Notes: generated by a model not told the origin, from the letters alone. 64,000 bases of DNA from Epiperipatus broadwayi (GCA_028023455.1 JAQFVV010000001.1:22585401-22649400); one strand, 5' to 3'; positions 13,221 through 26,937 are shown, numbered from the stretch's first letter. Translations and numbers: made by a program.

Positions 13221-14506
13221 ACAGATAAATAGTTTGTATCTCCAACTATAATAAGACTAATACCTAATTAACTTTTTAATTATTATCACATGCTTTATTT
13301 TGTTTAAAGAACAATCATAGCTCTACATAAAATGATTAGAGAATATTGACTATCAACTAAGCAGACATACACACATTATAAATTTCAATTAAAAAACTTT
13401 AGCATAAAAACACTAAATATAACTTATGAATAGACACAAATAATAAATAAAGATTAAATCATATCATCATATCTTTACAAGAACAAATAATTGATAGGAT
13501 TAGCTGAATTCAAAATGTTTCCATCTCACATATAGCCTCTTTCTAGATCTTTTACTTAGTATCCAATTTAAAACTTCAAATAACATATACATTTCACCAA
13601 ACTATAAGACAATTTCAATAAATATTATTTTAAAAAATAATCAAAAAGACAAAACAGATATTAATAAAGTAACTTAGATAAAAAATACTGAAGCACAATT
13701 ATCAAGTAAAGAGTTTATACCTTATGCAGGATTTTAGACAATAATAAGTTTGTACATACCTTACTTAAATTATTCTTGCTTATTAATTTTCTTTCAGCAA
13801 TAAATTTTTTTGCTATATATTGGAATTCAGAATAAATATATGATGAGAATTCTTTCTTATCTATTAAATCTTTGCAAAAATTTTGGTTGATTTTTTATTC
13901 AAAATTTAGAGATGAATTCTTTGCTAAGATTGCATTCAGTGAAAAAGAAAAGATATTTGTGACTCAAGCAGTTGTGTTAACCACATACCATTTTTAAAAT
14001 CACTACATGCCAATAACTTTGTTATACTCAGCTGGTGAAATTGCTGGCTTTCCTTACTTAGACTTCTTTGCCTAATTGATTTAAAATTTTATTGGAACTC
14101 CTTTGTACAAATTTAAAGTAGCTTATTAAAAAAACAAAAATAACTAGATGTTTTCTGTCTGTACAAGTGTTTACCTATATATTATAGCATATTGACTTTC
14201 ATAAATCTGAAGATTATATAATTAAAAATAATCTCGATAATTATTTTTAGGGATTAAAAATGGATCCTGCTTACAAAAACAAGTCTACCAATATATTCAG
14301 AGAATTAAGTAATTACTTATTTATATTTAATCTTATAATTAACAAATAAATTAAGCACTTTTTCATTTTAAAAATACAGTATATATAAATTTATAATTCA
14401 CATGAAAACAGTCCGTACTTACCAACACCAACAATCTTGCAAGGCAATCATTTATTTTTTAAAAAATAAAGCAATATTAGTTATAGTCAATTTCACATAT
14501 ATTATT

Positions 14507-15280
14507 ACATCACATGATCACATTTCCTATACTAGCACATTAATTGTTGATAAACAGAGCAAAACTCTCCATACAGTATTGCCACCTGTGCTAAACAGAG
14601 TAATCAATGGATGCCAGAAGGCTTGTGCATAAAATCCCTATCTAATGCCTACTCATCCAATATCCCCAGACTAGTTTCTGGCTTGTGGCCTTCATCAGTG
14701 AGGAGCTTTGGATCTGAGAGCACTGCATCTAGATCTTAGGATCTAATGCAACCCTCTAGCAACCACCTTTTATCTCTAATTAACTACAAAACTATGAGAA
14801 TGAAATTGAAAACACAAAAAATATTTTCAATCTAAGCTCAATAGCTTATATAGTCATATGGGTCTGAACTCAGTTCAGCACCCATACACTTTGGTGTCTT
14901 TGGCTCTTTTACAACCATAGCCACCACTATCCTATTGAGCTTAGATTGAAAATATTTTTTGTGTTTTCAATTTCATTCTCATAGTTTTGTAGTTAAGTAG
15001 AGATAAAAGATGTTTGCTAGAGGGTTGCATTAGATCCTAAGATCTAGATGCAGTGCTCTCAGATCCAAAGCTCCTCACTGATGAAGGCCACAAGCCAGAA
15101 ACTAGTCTGGGGATATTGGATGAGTAGGCATTAGATAGGGATTTTATGCACAAGCCTTCTGGCATCCATTGATTACTCTGTTTAGCACAGGTGGCAATAC
15201 TATAAGGAGAGTTTTGCTCTGTTTATCAACAATTAATGTGCTAGTATAGTAAATGTAATCATGTGATGCTTAATGGTTTA
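14507..15280. mobile_element. Palindromic repeat family, copy 1 (complete)
   Basis: The left arm runs from about 14507, with ATCACATGATCAC near the end, to about 14845. A spacer of roughly 85 bp follows, then an inverted right arm to about 15280, ending in ATCATGTGATGCTTAATGG. The arms share long, nearly identical blocks such as CCAGACTAGTTTCTGGCTTG and GATCCTAAGATCTAGATGCA. No protein is encoded. The design fits a foldback or non-autonomous DNA transposon. Further copies in the window show it is a dispersed family. Confidence 0.8.
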
Positions 15281-15690
15281 ACACCAATCCTGCCTAATAG
15301 GATAGTGGTGGCTATGGTTGTAAAAGAGCCAAAGACACCAAAATGTATGGGTGCTGAACTGAGTTCAGACCCATATGACTATATAAGCTATTGAGCTTAG
15401 ATTGAAAACATTTTTTGTGTTTTCAATTTCATTCTCATAGTTTTGTAGTTAAGTAGAGATAAAAGGTGGTTGCTAGAGGGTTGCATTAGATCCTAAGATC
15501 TAGATGCAGTGCTCTCAGATCCAAAGCTCCTCACTGATGAAGGCCACAAGCCAGAAACTAGTCTGGGGATATTGGATGAGTAGGCATTAGATAGGGATTT
15601 TATGCACAAGCCTTCTGGCATCCATTGATTACTCTGTTTAGCACAGGTGGCAATACTGTATGGAGAGTTTTGCTCTGTTTATATTATTAC
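15281..15690. mobile_element. Palindromic repeat family, copy 2 (half element with flipped spacer)
   Basis: Directly after copy 1, this segment repeats the right arm almost identically (about 15380-15690). The spacer before it (about 15293-15380) is the reverse complement of the spacer in copy 1: it reads GATAGTGGTGGCTATGG first and ATATGACTATATAAGC last. The left arm is missing. A local duplication together with inversion of the spacer between inverted arms explains the layout. Confidence 0.75.
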
Positions 15691-16995
15691 ATCATTCTTT
15701 ATTACGTATAATCAAATCAATTAATTTATGACTAACTGAGATCAAACTTTCTCAATATGTATATATTTAAATTTTTTTCACAGATAACTAGATGAAAACA
15801 TAGTAAATAAATGGGAAATTCTGTGCATATAATTAGACAAAATTAATAAACAAATAATATTATCCTGGTAACAAGCAATTAAACATACTACTAATAACAT
15901 GACCACATGGTATATAGCTTTGTCTAGATTTAACTAAATCATATTTCTCTAATTTACAAACAGATTTCTCCATTTGTTTACTATTGTTATAATCTTATAA
16001 TATAATTGTTATAATCTTATAATCCAAAAAAAAAAAAAAAAATTAGTTTTAACTTGTATACCTCTAATGGGAAGTCACTTACTATTCTGAGATCTATTAA
16101 AAGGTGTTAGTTTTCAATCCTCATCATATAATAGTTATCTGTATTTGAAGTATATAAAACAAGCTACACATCAGGGTAAAATTAGTCTGAATTTTGTCTC
16201 CTATTTAAATCCAGATAACTTATTTACTATGTAGCCAAGGTAAATAGCTAGAAATTTATAATTATTTGTTACCATGGTAACATTTGTTAGTCACTTTTTT
16301 TCTAATTACACATATGGATTTCCCCATTTATTTACTATTCTTTCATTTATGCAGTATTATCAATTTATATCCTCCTATATGCATTAATAAAATTATAAAA
16401 AATTAAACAAATCCACTTTTCTTATTATTACAATGCTTATTTTATTAAAATTAATCAATCTTACAGTTTCAATTAACATGCAATTTTCTTCAGCGCTAAA
16501 AGATGTATATATATAAAAACATGAATCCACAAATAGCTTATCATATAAACAATTTAACATTATTTCCTTATATATTGATTCATTTTTTATATCTTATTAC
16601 AGTATATGCATTCATACCAATTATATATATGTATCAAATGTATTATACATACATTAAATATATATATATATATTAAATATATCATAGACATACACTAATA
16701 TATTCAAAATTTATATTACATTTATATCAAAAAATATCACAAAAGTCAAAATCAGAAAGCCCTTAGTATTTAAAAAATTTTATATTAATATTAACCTATA
16801 TATAAAAATGGTATTTTGGTATTAGAGCTGCGATATAGCATAGGGAGATAGGCCTTTTCACACCCACCATAAATGTGTAATGTCGCAATGACATAAAATT
16901 GGAAAAAAAAAATCCCTGCGAGTATATGTGAAAACGTGTTTTTTTTTTATCAACACGATCTTTTTTTCCATAATACTCCAACATTTTCAGTCTCA

Positions 16996-17780
16996 TAATT
17001 AATATGTATTTTTTTTTTTTTTTTGCGGTTTTTATTCCGTTTTAATATGTATTTTGTGTGTGTGTATGTTTTTTTTTTTGGGGATTAATTTTTTTTTTAT
17101 AAAAAAATATATTTATTAGCATTTCTGTTGAAAATCTCAGCATACTCTGCAATCACGTTCTACATTTTCGGTTTCAGTCTTATAATTAATATGTATTTTT
17201 TTTTTTGTGGTTTTTGTTCCATTTTTTGGGGGGTTTAATTTGTTTATAAAAAAAAATACATTTATTAGCATTTCTGTTGAAAATCCCAGCATAAACTGCA
17301 ATCATGTTCTACATTTTCAGAGAAAATTTTTTTAGTACAGATGTCCATTTTCTGTGATAATATTACGGTAAATATTGTATGAGTATACTTAATGTGTTTT
17401 TATAAATATTATTTAAAAATCAATATCATTTACTGTTTGTTTAGTAACAATTTTTTTGTGTAATGGCGTCATTTCATTAAGATCGTAAATCACTTTTTTT
17501 TTTGTAATGTCATTCTTAAAAGTTGTTACTGTGGAAGTTGAATGTATAGTTAATGTCTTTTTATAAATATTATTTAAAAACTAAAATCATTTACTGTTTG
17601 TTTAGTGTGTATTTAAATTAACAATTTTTTTTTTTTGTGTAATGCTGTCATTTCATTGAGATCGCGAATCACATTTTTTTTTTTTGCTTTCAGATGGCAT
17701 TCTCCGTTAAGAATGCAAATCACAATTTTTTTTGCTTTCAAATGGCATTCTCTGTTAAGAATGCAAATCACTTTTTTTTT
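16996..17780. repeat. Mosaic of degenerate tandem duplications
   Basis: Three sets of direct repeats follow one another. About 16996-17180 and 17181-17320 share TAATTAATATGTATT and TTATTAGCATTTCTGTTGAA. About 17400-17500 and 17560-17675 share TTTATAAATATTATTTAAAA and TCATTTACTGTTTGTTTAG. Two short units near 17690-17770 share GGCATTCTC plus GTTAAGAATGCAAATCAC. All are separated by T-runs. No coding potential is visible. Confidence 0.65.
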
Positions 17781-17878
17781 TGATTTCCAATGTTTTTAAA
17801 AGTTGTTAGTGTTCAAGTCGTACATATTTGAATGTCTTGATTAAAATTATATTGTTTTTACTTTTATTTTTTTTAGTC

Positions 17879-18079
17879 CTGCAACATGGAGCATGTATTA
17901 GACCTACACTCATGTTGACATTTGTATCAACCTCCCAATAAATTTGTATATCTTGCCAAATACCATGTGCAAGATCCATATACACATTATTTTGGTCAGA
18001 TCCCAAGATTACAAAGTTATCAGCGAATTGATACGAATGTGAACAGGTGCCGTAGGTCTAATACATGCTCCTGTAGCAG
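17879..18079. mobile_element. About 200-bp element with 28-bp terminal inverted repeats
   Basis: CTGCAACATGGAGCATGTAT at 17879 is continued to 17907, and its inverted copy lies at 18052-18079 (AGGTCTAATACATGCTCC). The arms differ only by small changes near the outer end. The interior of about 145 bp is less A+T-rich than its surroundings. This fits a MITE, but I could not define flanking duplications. Confidence 0.5.
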
Positions 18080-18279
18080 CTCTAATACCAAAGTACTATA
18101 AAAATATAAAAATATAGCCAATGTATAAAACTTATAATCCACTATTATTAATCTAAATATTAACAGTATGATTTTAAAATTTAATAATTATTGTTATTAA
18201 ACTTATTAACAATAATAAATTATTTTTATTAATATATATATATATTTAAAGTCTTACCTAATTAACACTAATACCTACC

Positions 18280-18890
18280 CCCTTATTATTCAGTTTTTCC
18301 AACTATCACCAAATTACTTTTTTTAAATATAGTGGCTCCTTTTTTTTTTTACTTTTTATATAACTAATTTTAATCTCTTATAAATTTATTATTTGAAATT
18401 ATTGCAATCCTAATTAATAATCAGTAGTTTTTAAACCAAAATCTTTACTTAATGTGCATCTGATACTATTTGTAATGATATCTTTTTTTGACATTTTTTT
18501 TTGTAAAATGTATTTATAAATATATATTTTTTTAAATTCTAATATTAATACCCACCCCTTTTTATTATTAGTTTTTCAGATCTGTTACTAATGTAAATTT
18601 TAATTTGCATTTTTTATATATAATAGCTCCCTCTTTTATTTTTTATATAATTAATTTTACATCTCTTATTAATTTATTATTTAAAATTATTATAGCAATC
18701 CTAATTAAATGAAGTGAGTTTTCAAGCCTGCTTGAAAACTCTTGATTTAATTAGGATTGTAATAATAATTTCAAATAATAAATTTATGAGAAGTAAAATT
18801 AGTTATACGAAAAGTAGAAAGAAGGAACTACTATATATATATATATAAAAACAAATTAAAATTCGTTGGAAAAGTTGAATAAGACATTTT
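18280..18890. repeat. Tandem plus inverted repeat cluster with a central hairpin
   Basis: A unit with ATACCTACCCC, AGTGGCTCC and GCAATCCTAATTAA occurs at about 18280-18420. It recurs diverged at about 18545-18710 (ATACCCACCCC, ATAGCTCCC, same end). It appears inverted at about 18745-18880. At the turn lies a perfect 11-bp stem, GAGTTTTCAAG / CTTGAAAACTC (18716-18741), around a CCTG loop. This resembles a foldback element next to an older copy of itself. Confidence 0.6.
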
Positions 18891-21528
18891 ACAATGAAAA
18901 TAATTTATAACAGTTAATAAGTTTAAGAATACAAAATTAATAAATAAATAATAAAAGATTATTAAGTTTTATAGACTGGCTATATTTTTTATATGTGATA
19001 TTAATTAATATATAATTTATAAAATATTAAGAGTGTTAATTTTGATTTTTGTGATATAAATGTAATATAATATAAATTGTGTGTATATAGTGTATGTATG
19101 ACATATTTAAGGTACATATACATTTGGTATATATATTGAATATGGTACTTGTTTATATGTTGTAGGCAAATGATGCATAATACACTTATATATATGATGA
19201 ATATATATATATGATATGTATGCACATATATGTATATATGCAATGAGGTGTATAAAAAATGAGTCAGTTTATAAGGATATATAATATTGTTTGTTTATAT
19301 GATAAACTATTTGTGTATTTAGGTATTTATAACTTATAGCTCTGAAGATGTACAGTTAATCAAAACAGTATGGTTATTATAACAATAATAAGAAAGATGG
19401 ATTTGCTTAATTTTTATATTATTTCATTTTGTTATCCATAAAAAAATTTTACATTTTATATCTCTCATAGAAAGACCACTTATTATTCTGAGATATATTA
19501 GAAAGATATTAATCTTCAAAATCTCATTACACAATAAATGTCAGACAGCCTATATGCAAGATAAAATTGATCGACTTCTGAATCCTAGTTAAATCCAGAA
19601 AATATGCTATAAATCATGTGGCCAGCTTGGTAGCTAGTGATTTAAAGTGATTGTTACTAGGGAACATCATTTCATCTCACTATCTATGAAAAATTTAATT
19701 TAAACATGTATTTCTCATTGCTTTAAGATTTGTTAGAAGTATATTAGGCTTCAAAATTCCATTACATAATAAATAGCTGTCTGCATTTACAGCATGCACA
19801 TTGGGAGAAATAAAAGTGGTCTGATTTTTGCTTTCTAGTTAAATTCAGGTAAGTTATATATTACATACCCAGGTTAGTAGCTAGTAATTTTAATTGATTG
19901 ATATCAATGTAACATCATTTATTAATCACATTTTTATTTATATACATGGATTATCTCATTTATTATTGTTTCATATACATACAGTTAAAATGAAAATTAT
20001 ATTTCTAAATACAAAGAAAATACAATATTACTAAATCTTAAAAAACAAAAATCAGAAAAAGTAATGTAATATACAACATAGATTCTATATAATATGAAAT
20101 ATCCTATAATAATATTCGCCTTTGAATCTTAATGTACAACATGGTGATAGCTGAATAATTTCAGTCTTTCCTATCACTTTTAAAGTTTTGACATTTGCAT
20201 ACTTCTTGTTAATTCAGTGTTTAGAATAAAATTTCTTCCATTATTTGCTATCAAAGAAAATAAGTGATAGATATTATTGTTATATTTTATTGTGACGAAA
20301 TAGATTTAACTTCATTTAAGATAGATTTGTGTTTCAAATAAAAACTATGTTTAAATTTATTGCAAGATTAATTTATTGAAGAAGTAAAGACTTTTCTAAT
20401 TATTTATGTATTTTTTAAACCAATGTATGCAAAAGATATGTTTTTATGTGTATACTTAAAAAAATGTGCATTTAAAAGACGGTTATTTAAAAAACGAATA
20501 AAAAAAAAGATTAATTTTCTTCCAAAGATTTATGATCTACTACATTGATATATTTATAATTATATTGTAAAATCATCTTATATAAATTCAAACTAAAAAA
20601 AAAAATACTCATTTATACTTGGTTTTCTTTAATTTGCTGATGTTATTCTTAAATTATTTTAACATAGACTGATTTATTAAAATTGTTTGAGAGGAGTTTG
20701 CAAATAAATGTTTTGAAATTATAAACAGTAATTATAAAAATGAAATTTCAATGCTAAATCATTTATAATACAATCAAAAACTTTGAATCCTGAGAAATGA
20801 ATTATATCAGTACAATTTAAAAAAAAAAGTCATACAACTCTCTTGGCTATTTTTAAAATATACATTACAGGCAATGAACTATTCTATTTACTCTACTCCA
20901 GTCATCAATTGAAGGCCTGAGTAAATAATGAATACCTGATAGTAAACCCCATATCCAAAACCCCAGATTGTTTTCCATCTACTGGCCTTTTTCAATGAGA
21001 AGCATATAATAGCTCTGGGAAAATGTGAATAAAATGGATTAATACTCTCAATGCTCATTTTAAAAATATAACAGATAATAAAAGTAGGATGTAAAGCAAT
21101 AAAAGATGAACATTTTTCACATTATTATCATGGTTTAGAGACTATTTATCAAACAACTTATATAACTTTCAAATTCTTTAAATAACTTTTCATCATAAAT
21201 CATAAAATAGCTGTAATTTTTTTTCTAATTATTTTAGCCATTCAACAAGGTTATAGGATTTCTACTCTTACTTCAGAAATTAAAATAAATAAAATAAAAT
21301 TGGGAATCTAAATTTATTTTCATTTAAGATTAATTTTTTAATTACTGTGCTTATATAAAACTTATAGTCTGTCAGAAATGAATTTTAAAAAATAAAAAAA
21401 TATAAAATCCTTTAAATTTCTGGTTTTAAATTTAAACAAAACACAAGTATAATATTAATACACATTTTTCTACATATATAAATTTTTTACAATGAATTTT
21501 TAGTCGATCATATATATTTAATAGCAAT

Positions 21529-21835
21529 ACCAAATTCTCCATACAGTAGTGTCACCAAGTGCAAGCCTTCATAATCAATGGATGCAGGAAGGTTTGTGCA
21601 TAAAATCCCTACCTAGTGCCTTCTCATCAACCATTCCCAGGCTAGTTTCTAGTTTTTATCAATGAAGAGCCTTAGATTTGAGAGCACTGCACCTAGATCT
21701 TAGGACTTAATATAACACTCCAGCAGCCATCTTTTACCTACTTGGTGCCCCGTATGGAGGGTTTGGCGATCTAATTAATAGCATGTGTAAGCATATGAAA
21801 TAATGATCATGTAATGTTTTGATAGTTTCATATAT
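21529..21835. mobile_element. Palindromic repeat family, copy 3 (internally deleted)
   Basis: The left arm is recognisable from CTCCATACAGTAGTG through TAATCAATGGATGCAGGAAG to CCAGCAGCCATCTTTTACCT. It jumps straight to the far right end near 21760 (GTATGGAGGGTTTGGC), followed by ATGATCATGTAATGTTTTGA. The spacer and nearly all of the right arm are missing. Confidence 0.65.
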
Positions 21836-22474
21836 ATTTATAAGTAACAAATGAAGCACTGGTATTAAGGTGCCTTAATATAATTAATAATTATTACATA
21901 ATTGTAGATATTTTTTATTATAACCATTTTAAATCAAATGCATTCCATTAAGAAGTCACTAAAACTTTTAAATTAAGTTTTAATATAAGAACCTCTATGA
22001 AAAAGATGTACTAATCAACTCAGATAGCAATGGAAAGTCATAATTATAGTACACTACACCAAAAAAGCCTTTAACTTAAAATGCCTTATTGTAATTTTCA
22101 AAAATACAATCTACTTCAGTTACTCTCTAAAATTTGTCATACTTTCAGTCCATTATTGCTCCAGCAAGTACATTTCTCTTTAATTTCTAATAAGTATGTA
22201 TGTTGTCTTCCTAAGGCAAGTTGGTAACTAAGCGAAAGAGTATTACAATCAAACCTTTAATCATCTTCAATGACAGTTTGCCATTATTTGCAATACACAT
22301 ATATTTGACAAATAAGACAGATAACAAAGATCACATACTACATTAAATAAGCTTAATATTAAAAATAATCAATTCAAAATGATATATATCATATTAAAAA
22401 ATAACAATAAAGCAATATTTAAAAAGTGAAAAAGTTAAACTATACACAAAGATTATTTCTATCAAAATGAATTC

Positions 22475-23090
22475 TTAAACCACTAAACATCACATGATCC
22501 CCATTTCTTATGCTTGCACATAACTGTTATTAAAACAGGCAAAACCCTCCATACAGTAGTGCCACTCAGTGCCAGCCACAGTAATCAATGGATGCCAGAG
22601 GCTTGTGCATAGAATCCCCATCTAGTGCTTACTCATCTAGTATCCTCAGACTAGTTTCTGGCTTGTGGCCTTTGTCAGTAAGAAGCCTTGGATCTGAGGG
22701 CACTGTACCTAGATCTTAGGATCTAATGCAACCCTCCAGCAGCCATCTTTTATCTCTACTTAACTACAAAACTATGACTATATAAGCTATTGAGCTTGGA
22801 TTGAAAATATTATTGTGCTTTCAATTTTATTCTCATAGTTTTGTAGTTAAGTAGAGATAAAAGGTGGCTGCTGGGGGGTTGCATTAGATCCTAAGATCTG
22901 GGTGCAGTGCTCTCAGATCCAAGACTCCTCACTGACGAAGGCCACAAGCCAGAAACTAGTCTGGGGATATTGGATGAGTATGCATTAGATGAGGATTCTA
23001 TGCACAAGCCTTTTGGCATCCATTGATTACTCTGGCTGGCACTGAGTGGTAGGTACTACTGTATGGAGACTTTTGCCTGTTTTAAAATGA
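22475..23090. mobile_element. Palindromic repeat family, copy 4
   Basis: It begins TTAAACCACTAAACATCACA and contains both arms in good condition, meeting at a short centre near 22780-22830 where most of the spacer is absent. It ends near TTTTGCCTGTTTTAAAATG. Arm blocks such as CCTAGATCTTAGGATCTAAT match copy 1 closely. No coding sequence. Confidence 0.8.
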
Positions 23091-23286
23091 TTTCTTATTA
23101 GTAACTCGGTGCATAATTACCATATTTCAAAAACCAGCTTTATAAGAATCAACAAATTTTTCAGAACTTTATATTGAAATGTTATGCCAGCAAACAAAAT
23201 CAGTAGAACTATTGTGCTCAGCCTGGCACTTTCGTATGGCATCCAGAGTAAATGATCATACAATAACTAAAATATATTCTCCTACA

Positions 23287-23298
23287 CCCCCCCCCCCC
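23287..23298. repeat. Poly-C tract (12 C)
   Basis: An uninterrupted C run just downstream of copy 4, in A/T-rich intron sequence. Confidence 0.9.
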
Positions 23299-24084
23299 AA
23301 TCATTAGAAAATATATCAGGGATAAAAGAAGTTATTATAGTATTAAGGTTAATCAAATGCATCAAAAAACTTATCATTAAAAAATTACTAAGAAACTGAT
23401 GTAACCAAATGATTGTAAAAAATTATTTGAGGTTATTCCTAATTTAAATAGATCTCATTTTCTCAGTTGGAAAATACAGCATTTATCAAGTAATTTGAAA
23501 AAAAAATTAAAATTAATCTAATTATCATTAGTATTTAGTAACAATTACTATTAAGTGTGAATAGATTAGTTAAAACATAAAGTTTTTAATATAACATAAT
23601 ATCTTGCTGTGAATACTATTATTAATGCCATGGTAATATGCGATTTCTCATCCAGTATGATTTTAGATAATACCTTATATCAATCTAAATGTCTTTATGG
23701 CTTAGACCAATAGTAGAGTAGCAGGTTCTGGAGTTTAAGGTCATGGATCACAATATTAGCTCTTCTCACTTCTGGTATTCAAAGTTCATATGAACTTCCA
23801 GCAATCACTGTGTTTTCTTGCAGCCAATGTGAATAAAATGTTTGGCCATCACATTATCATTTGATAGATGTATTTGAAATATTAGATTTGTCTGAATCTT
23901 TTAATGTACTAAACATAAGTTTTTTATACTTTTATTAATATTTTTCAAGTATAAAATTAATTTTGGTTAATTGTGGAAAGAATTATATCCAATAATACAA
24001 AGAAAATAGCAAAATGCTATTAGAAATTTTCATAAAAGTTTGCTATTGTATATTTTCATTTTAAAAAGCCATATGAAATTTTTA

Positions 24085-24438
24085 TTAAACCATTAAACAT
24101 CACATGATCACCATTTCTTTTGCTTGCTCATAACTGTTATTAAAACAGGCAAAACTCTCCATACAGTAGTGCCACTCAGTGCAAGCCAGAGTAATCAGTG
24201 GATGCCAGAAGGCTTGTATATAAAATCCCTATCTAGTGCCTACTCATCCAATATCCCCAGACTAGTTTCTGGCTTGTGGCCTTAGTCAGCGAGGAGCTTC
24301 GGATCTAAGAGCACTGCACCTAGATCTTAGAATATTGGATGAGTAGGCACTAAATAAGGATTTTATGCACAAACCTTCTGGCATCCATTGATTACTCTGG
24401 CTTGAGTGGCACTACTGTATGGAGAGTTTTGCCTGTTT
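24085..24438. mobile_element. Palindromic repeat family, copy 5 (shortened)
   Basis: It starts TTAAACCATTAAACATCACA, runs through the outer part of the left arm to ACCTAGATCTTAGAATATTGG, and passes there directly into the outer part of the right arm. It ends GGAGAGTTTTGCCTGTTT. A deletion of the central arms and spacer at the palindrome centre explains it. Confidence 0.8.
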
Positions 24439-24711
24439 GGAGGTTTACTGCATTGTTTTAAACAATATTATAAAAAAAATTTTTTTAACCAGGCTCAATT
24501 CAAATAATTCATTTTTTTTTTTTTAGAATGAAGTAATTCTGCAACTGAATGATTATTTAAATTATTAGAAGCTGAGAAAAATATAGATATGGATCATTTC
24601 ATTTTTTTTAAGCACAGTTATCATACCACAATTCTCTAAATATAGAAATGCCAGTTGTTAAATAGCAGTCATAAAGTTTTCAATGTTTCAATTTATCTTT
24701 TTTATTTAGTA

Positions 24712-25328
24712 CTAGCTGTACGCGACCATGCGTTGCTGTGGCTCAGTCTGGTTAAATGGAAAAAGAAAAGAGAAAGTGCATGTTTCTAATATGTTTAATT
24801 TCACAATGCTTGTGGGTATACAATATTTTTTTGTTGTTCCAGTGTCTGTGCAGATGTAGATTGTCTGGTTTACCAACTCTAGAACATGCAACATATAATT
24901 GTCCATGTGAAAAGTAATTCATGTCTAGATCTAAACTGCACAATTCTAAAGATTGGCCATGAGCTTTGTTGATGGTGATTGCAAATACCAATCGAATTGG
25001 GAATTGCATTCTCTCACACAAAATAATTAAATCAAAATGAAAATAAATTGAAATCTATGAAAATTCAATTTAACAATGCAATCGAAAACATTGAAATGGA
25101 ATCGTAAAATATTTAGTATAGCGTGTGTTGCTTTTATGTCCAACAGATAGAGCTGTTTTTCAAAAAAAAAAAACCTTTTTACCTGTCACAGGTATATAAT
25201 AGTAGATATATAAAAGTACGCGCATATTTGAATGCAACGTTGTGTCAAAATTTCAAAGCAATCGGTGAAGAACTTCCGGAGATTTAAGATTTTGAACAAA
25301 CGAACATTTACATTTTTATTTATATAGA
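24712..25328 (-). mobile_element. Helitron, short deletion derivative with both ends
   Basis: On the minus strand the element begins TCTATATAAATAAAAATGTA at 25328 and ends CAGCTAG at 24712. It is flanked by A (25329) and T (24711), as expected for insertion between A and T. Just before the 3' end lies an imperfect hairpin, GCAAC-GCATG-GTCGC. The 5' region carries TCCGGAAGTTCTTCACCGAT and TTGACACAACGTTGCATTC, features I associate with animal Helitrons. The interior keeps only the last part of the helicase gene. At 617 bp it is far too short to move by itself and may be a type mobilised by an intact relative. Confidence 0.85.
24851..25021 (-). pseudogene. Helitron RepHel helicase, C-terminal fragment
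   Basis: The minus-strand frame reads [20 protein letters not shown], then [20 protein letters not shown] and YVACSRVG. This matches the end of the Pif1-like SF1B helicase of Helitrons (FAMTINKAQGQSL, then [13 protein letters not shown]). The Rep nuclease and the front of the helicase are absent. The frame stays open to about 24752, but after the SRVG block it no longer looks like the family. Confidence 0.9.
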
Positions 25329-26937
25329 TTTTTTATATGCTTATTAAACACAAAGTTCATTTTCTATCAAATAAAAATCTTCTATAACATATTGTGAAGG
25401 TAGCTAAAAATCGCTACCACAACAAACCTTAGCCATCTGAAATAATGGAATGTTTTTTTATGTAAAATGTTTTTCTATTTTTAACAGTGTATTAACTTCA
25501 TATTAAGTATTGGGAATGATGGGTAATTTACTGGTAAAAACACACATATATATTAGTAATAAAATTTTATTACTAAGAAAATATCAATCTTGATAAAAAA
25601 AAAAAATGTACATAGTTATATATATGTTAATCATTGTATTGTGCTAATTAAAATGACAATGACTTAAATAAAAACAATAATTATAGCAATAGAAAATAAA
25701 TCAATATCTGAATATAAGAGATAATAATATGTTGTAAATTTATTTTCTAATGTTTTTTTTATAATGAATCGGTATAAAAAATATTTTAAAAGATGCAACG
25801 CTGGTGTAAAACAATGGGAATAGCGTGGATATAAAAAGAAAACAATTAAGATTTTTTTTTTTATTCTTGCTCTGCGTTCGATCTGACAAGTTTTATTAGA
25901 ACTATTATTTTAATATTTTTTCTGCAAAATGGACATTTTTTAAAGTAGTGTCTCAACAAATATCAATGTTTTCCTGGTTAATTCGTCATTCGGAAAAAAA
26001 TAGAGGAACTGAATAGAACTTTCTTATTCTAATTCAAGAGTCAGATAAGTCAAAATAATTTATCAATTTAAATTTTAAAAAAAGAAAGTATTATGATTTT
26101 TGTTTAAAAGAAACTTAAAAAAAAAGAAATCAGAATAGTTGATTTAATTTAATGTTTATATAGCCAAAATTACAAACAGGAAAGAGCTTTATTCTGTCTA
26201 TAAATATATTTCATTAAATGCAAACCGCATATATATTTATATAAAGCTATATATATAATTAAAATATGAGATACATTGGCTAGAAGGATTAATTGTCATT
26301 GGGGTGGAGCATTTATCTTATCCACTATGGCCATATGAGTATTAATATTTAACTATCTACAATTTAAGTGCCTGAGAAGTTGCAGCTACACAAAATGAAA
26401 ATCTACGTAACACAAAACTACTACTGCCAACTTAAATAAATTCAGGATATGCTATATAAAATTAATCAGGAGTTAATGTCAACCATAAGAACTTTGTGTA
26501 AAAAGGACTCTGAAAAATAATTATGCTTTAACATATCGATTCATAGAAGATTGTAAAATTATGTTTTATTTTCTGTTGTACAAATCTGTATTTTTATTTA
26601 TTATCTCATCTTATATTTGAGAAGTGTTATTTCTAATTCTACCAGGAACAGTCCAATATATGAAAATATCAAGAGAGTAGGGGAGGGGAAAGGTTGAAAA
26701 GTCTTTTTTTAAATAAAATCTAGGCGATTTATTTTCTATCAAGATATTTAGTTATCAACTATGCACATAAAATTAAGCACTCCAATAGAATACTTAACGG
26801 TAAGAGTTTTTTTTTTTTAAAGTCACTGAAATAATCATTGCCACAACATGACATGACTATTTATTATATATGTGTTACTAATTGTATTCTTAAGATATAA
26901 TGAGGAAATGATTAACACTTTTAAAATAGTATTCTTT

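Noticed and set aside
19001-19243. 80-codon minus-strand frame rich in Tyr, Ile and His
   Set aside because: It comes from TATA/TGTA low-complexity sequence and has no protein-like pattern.
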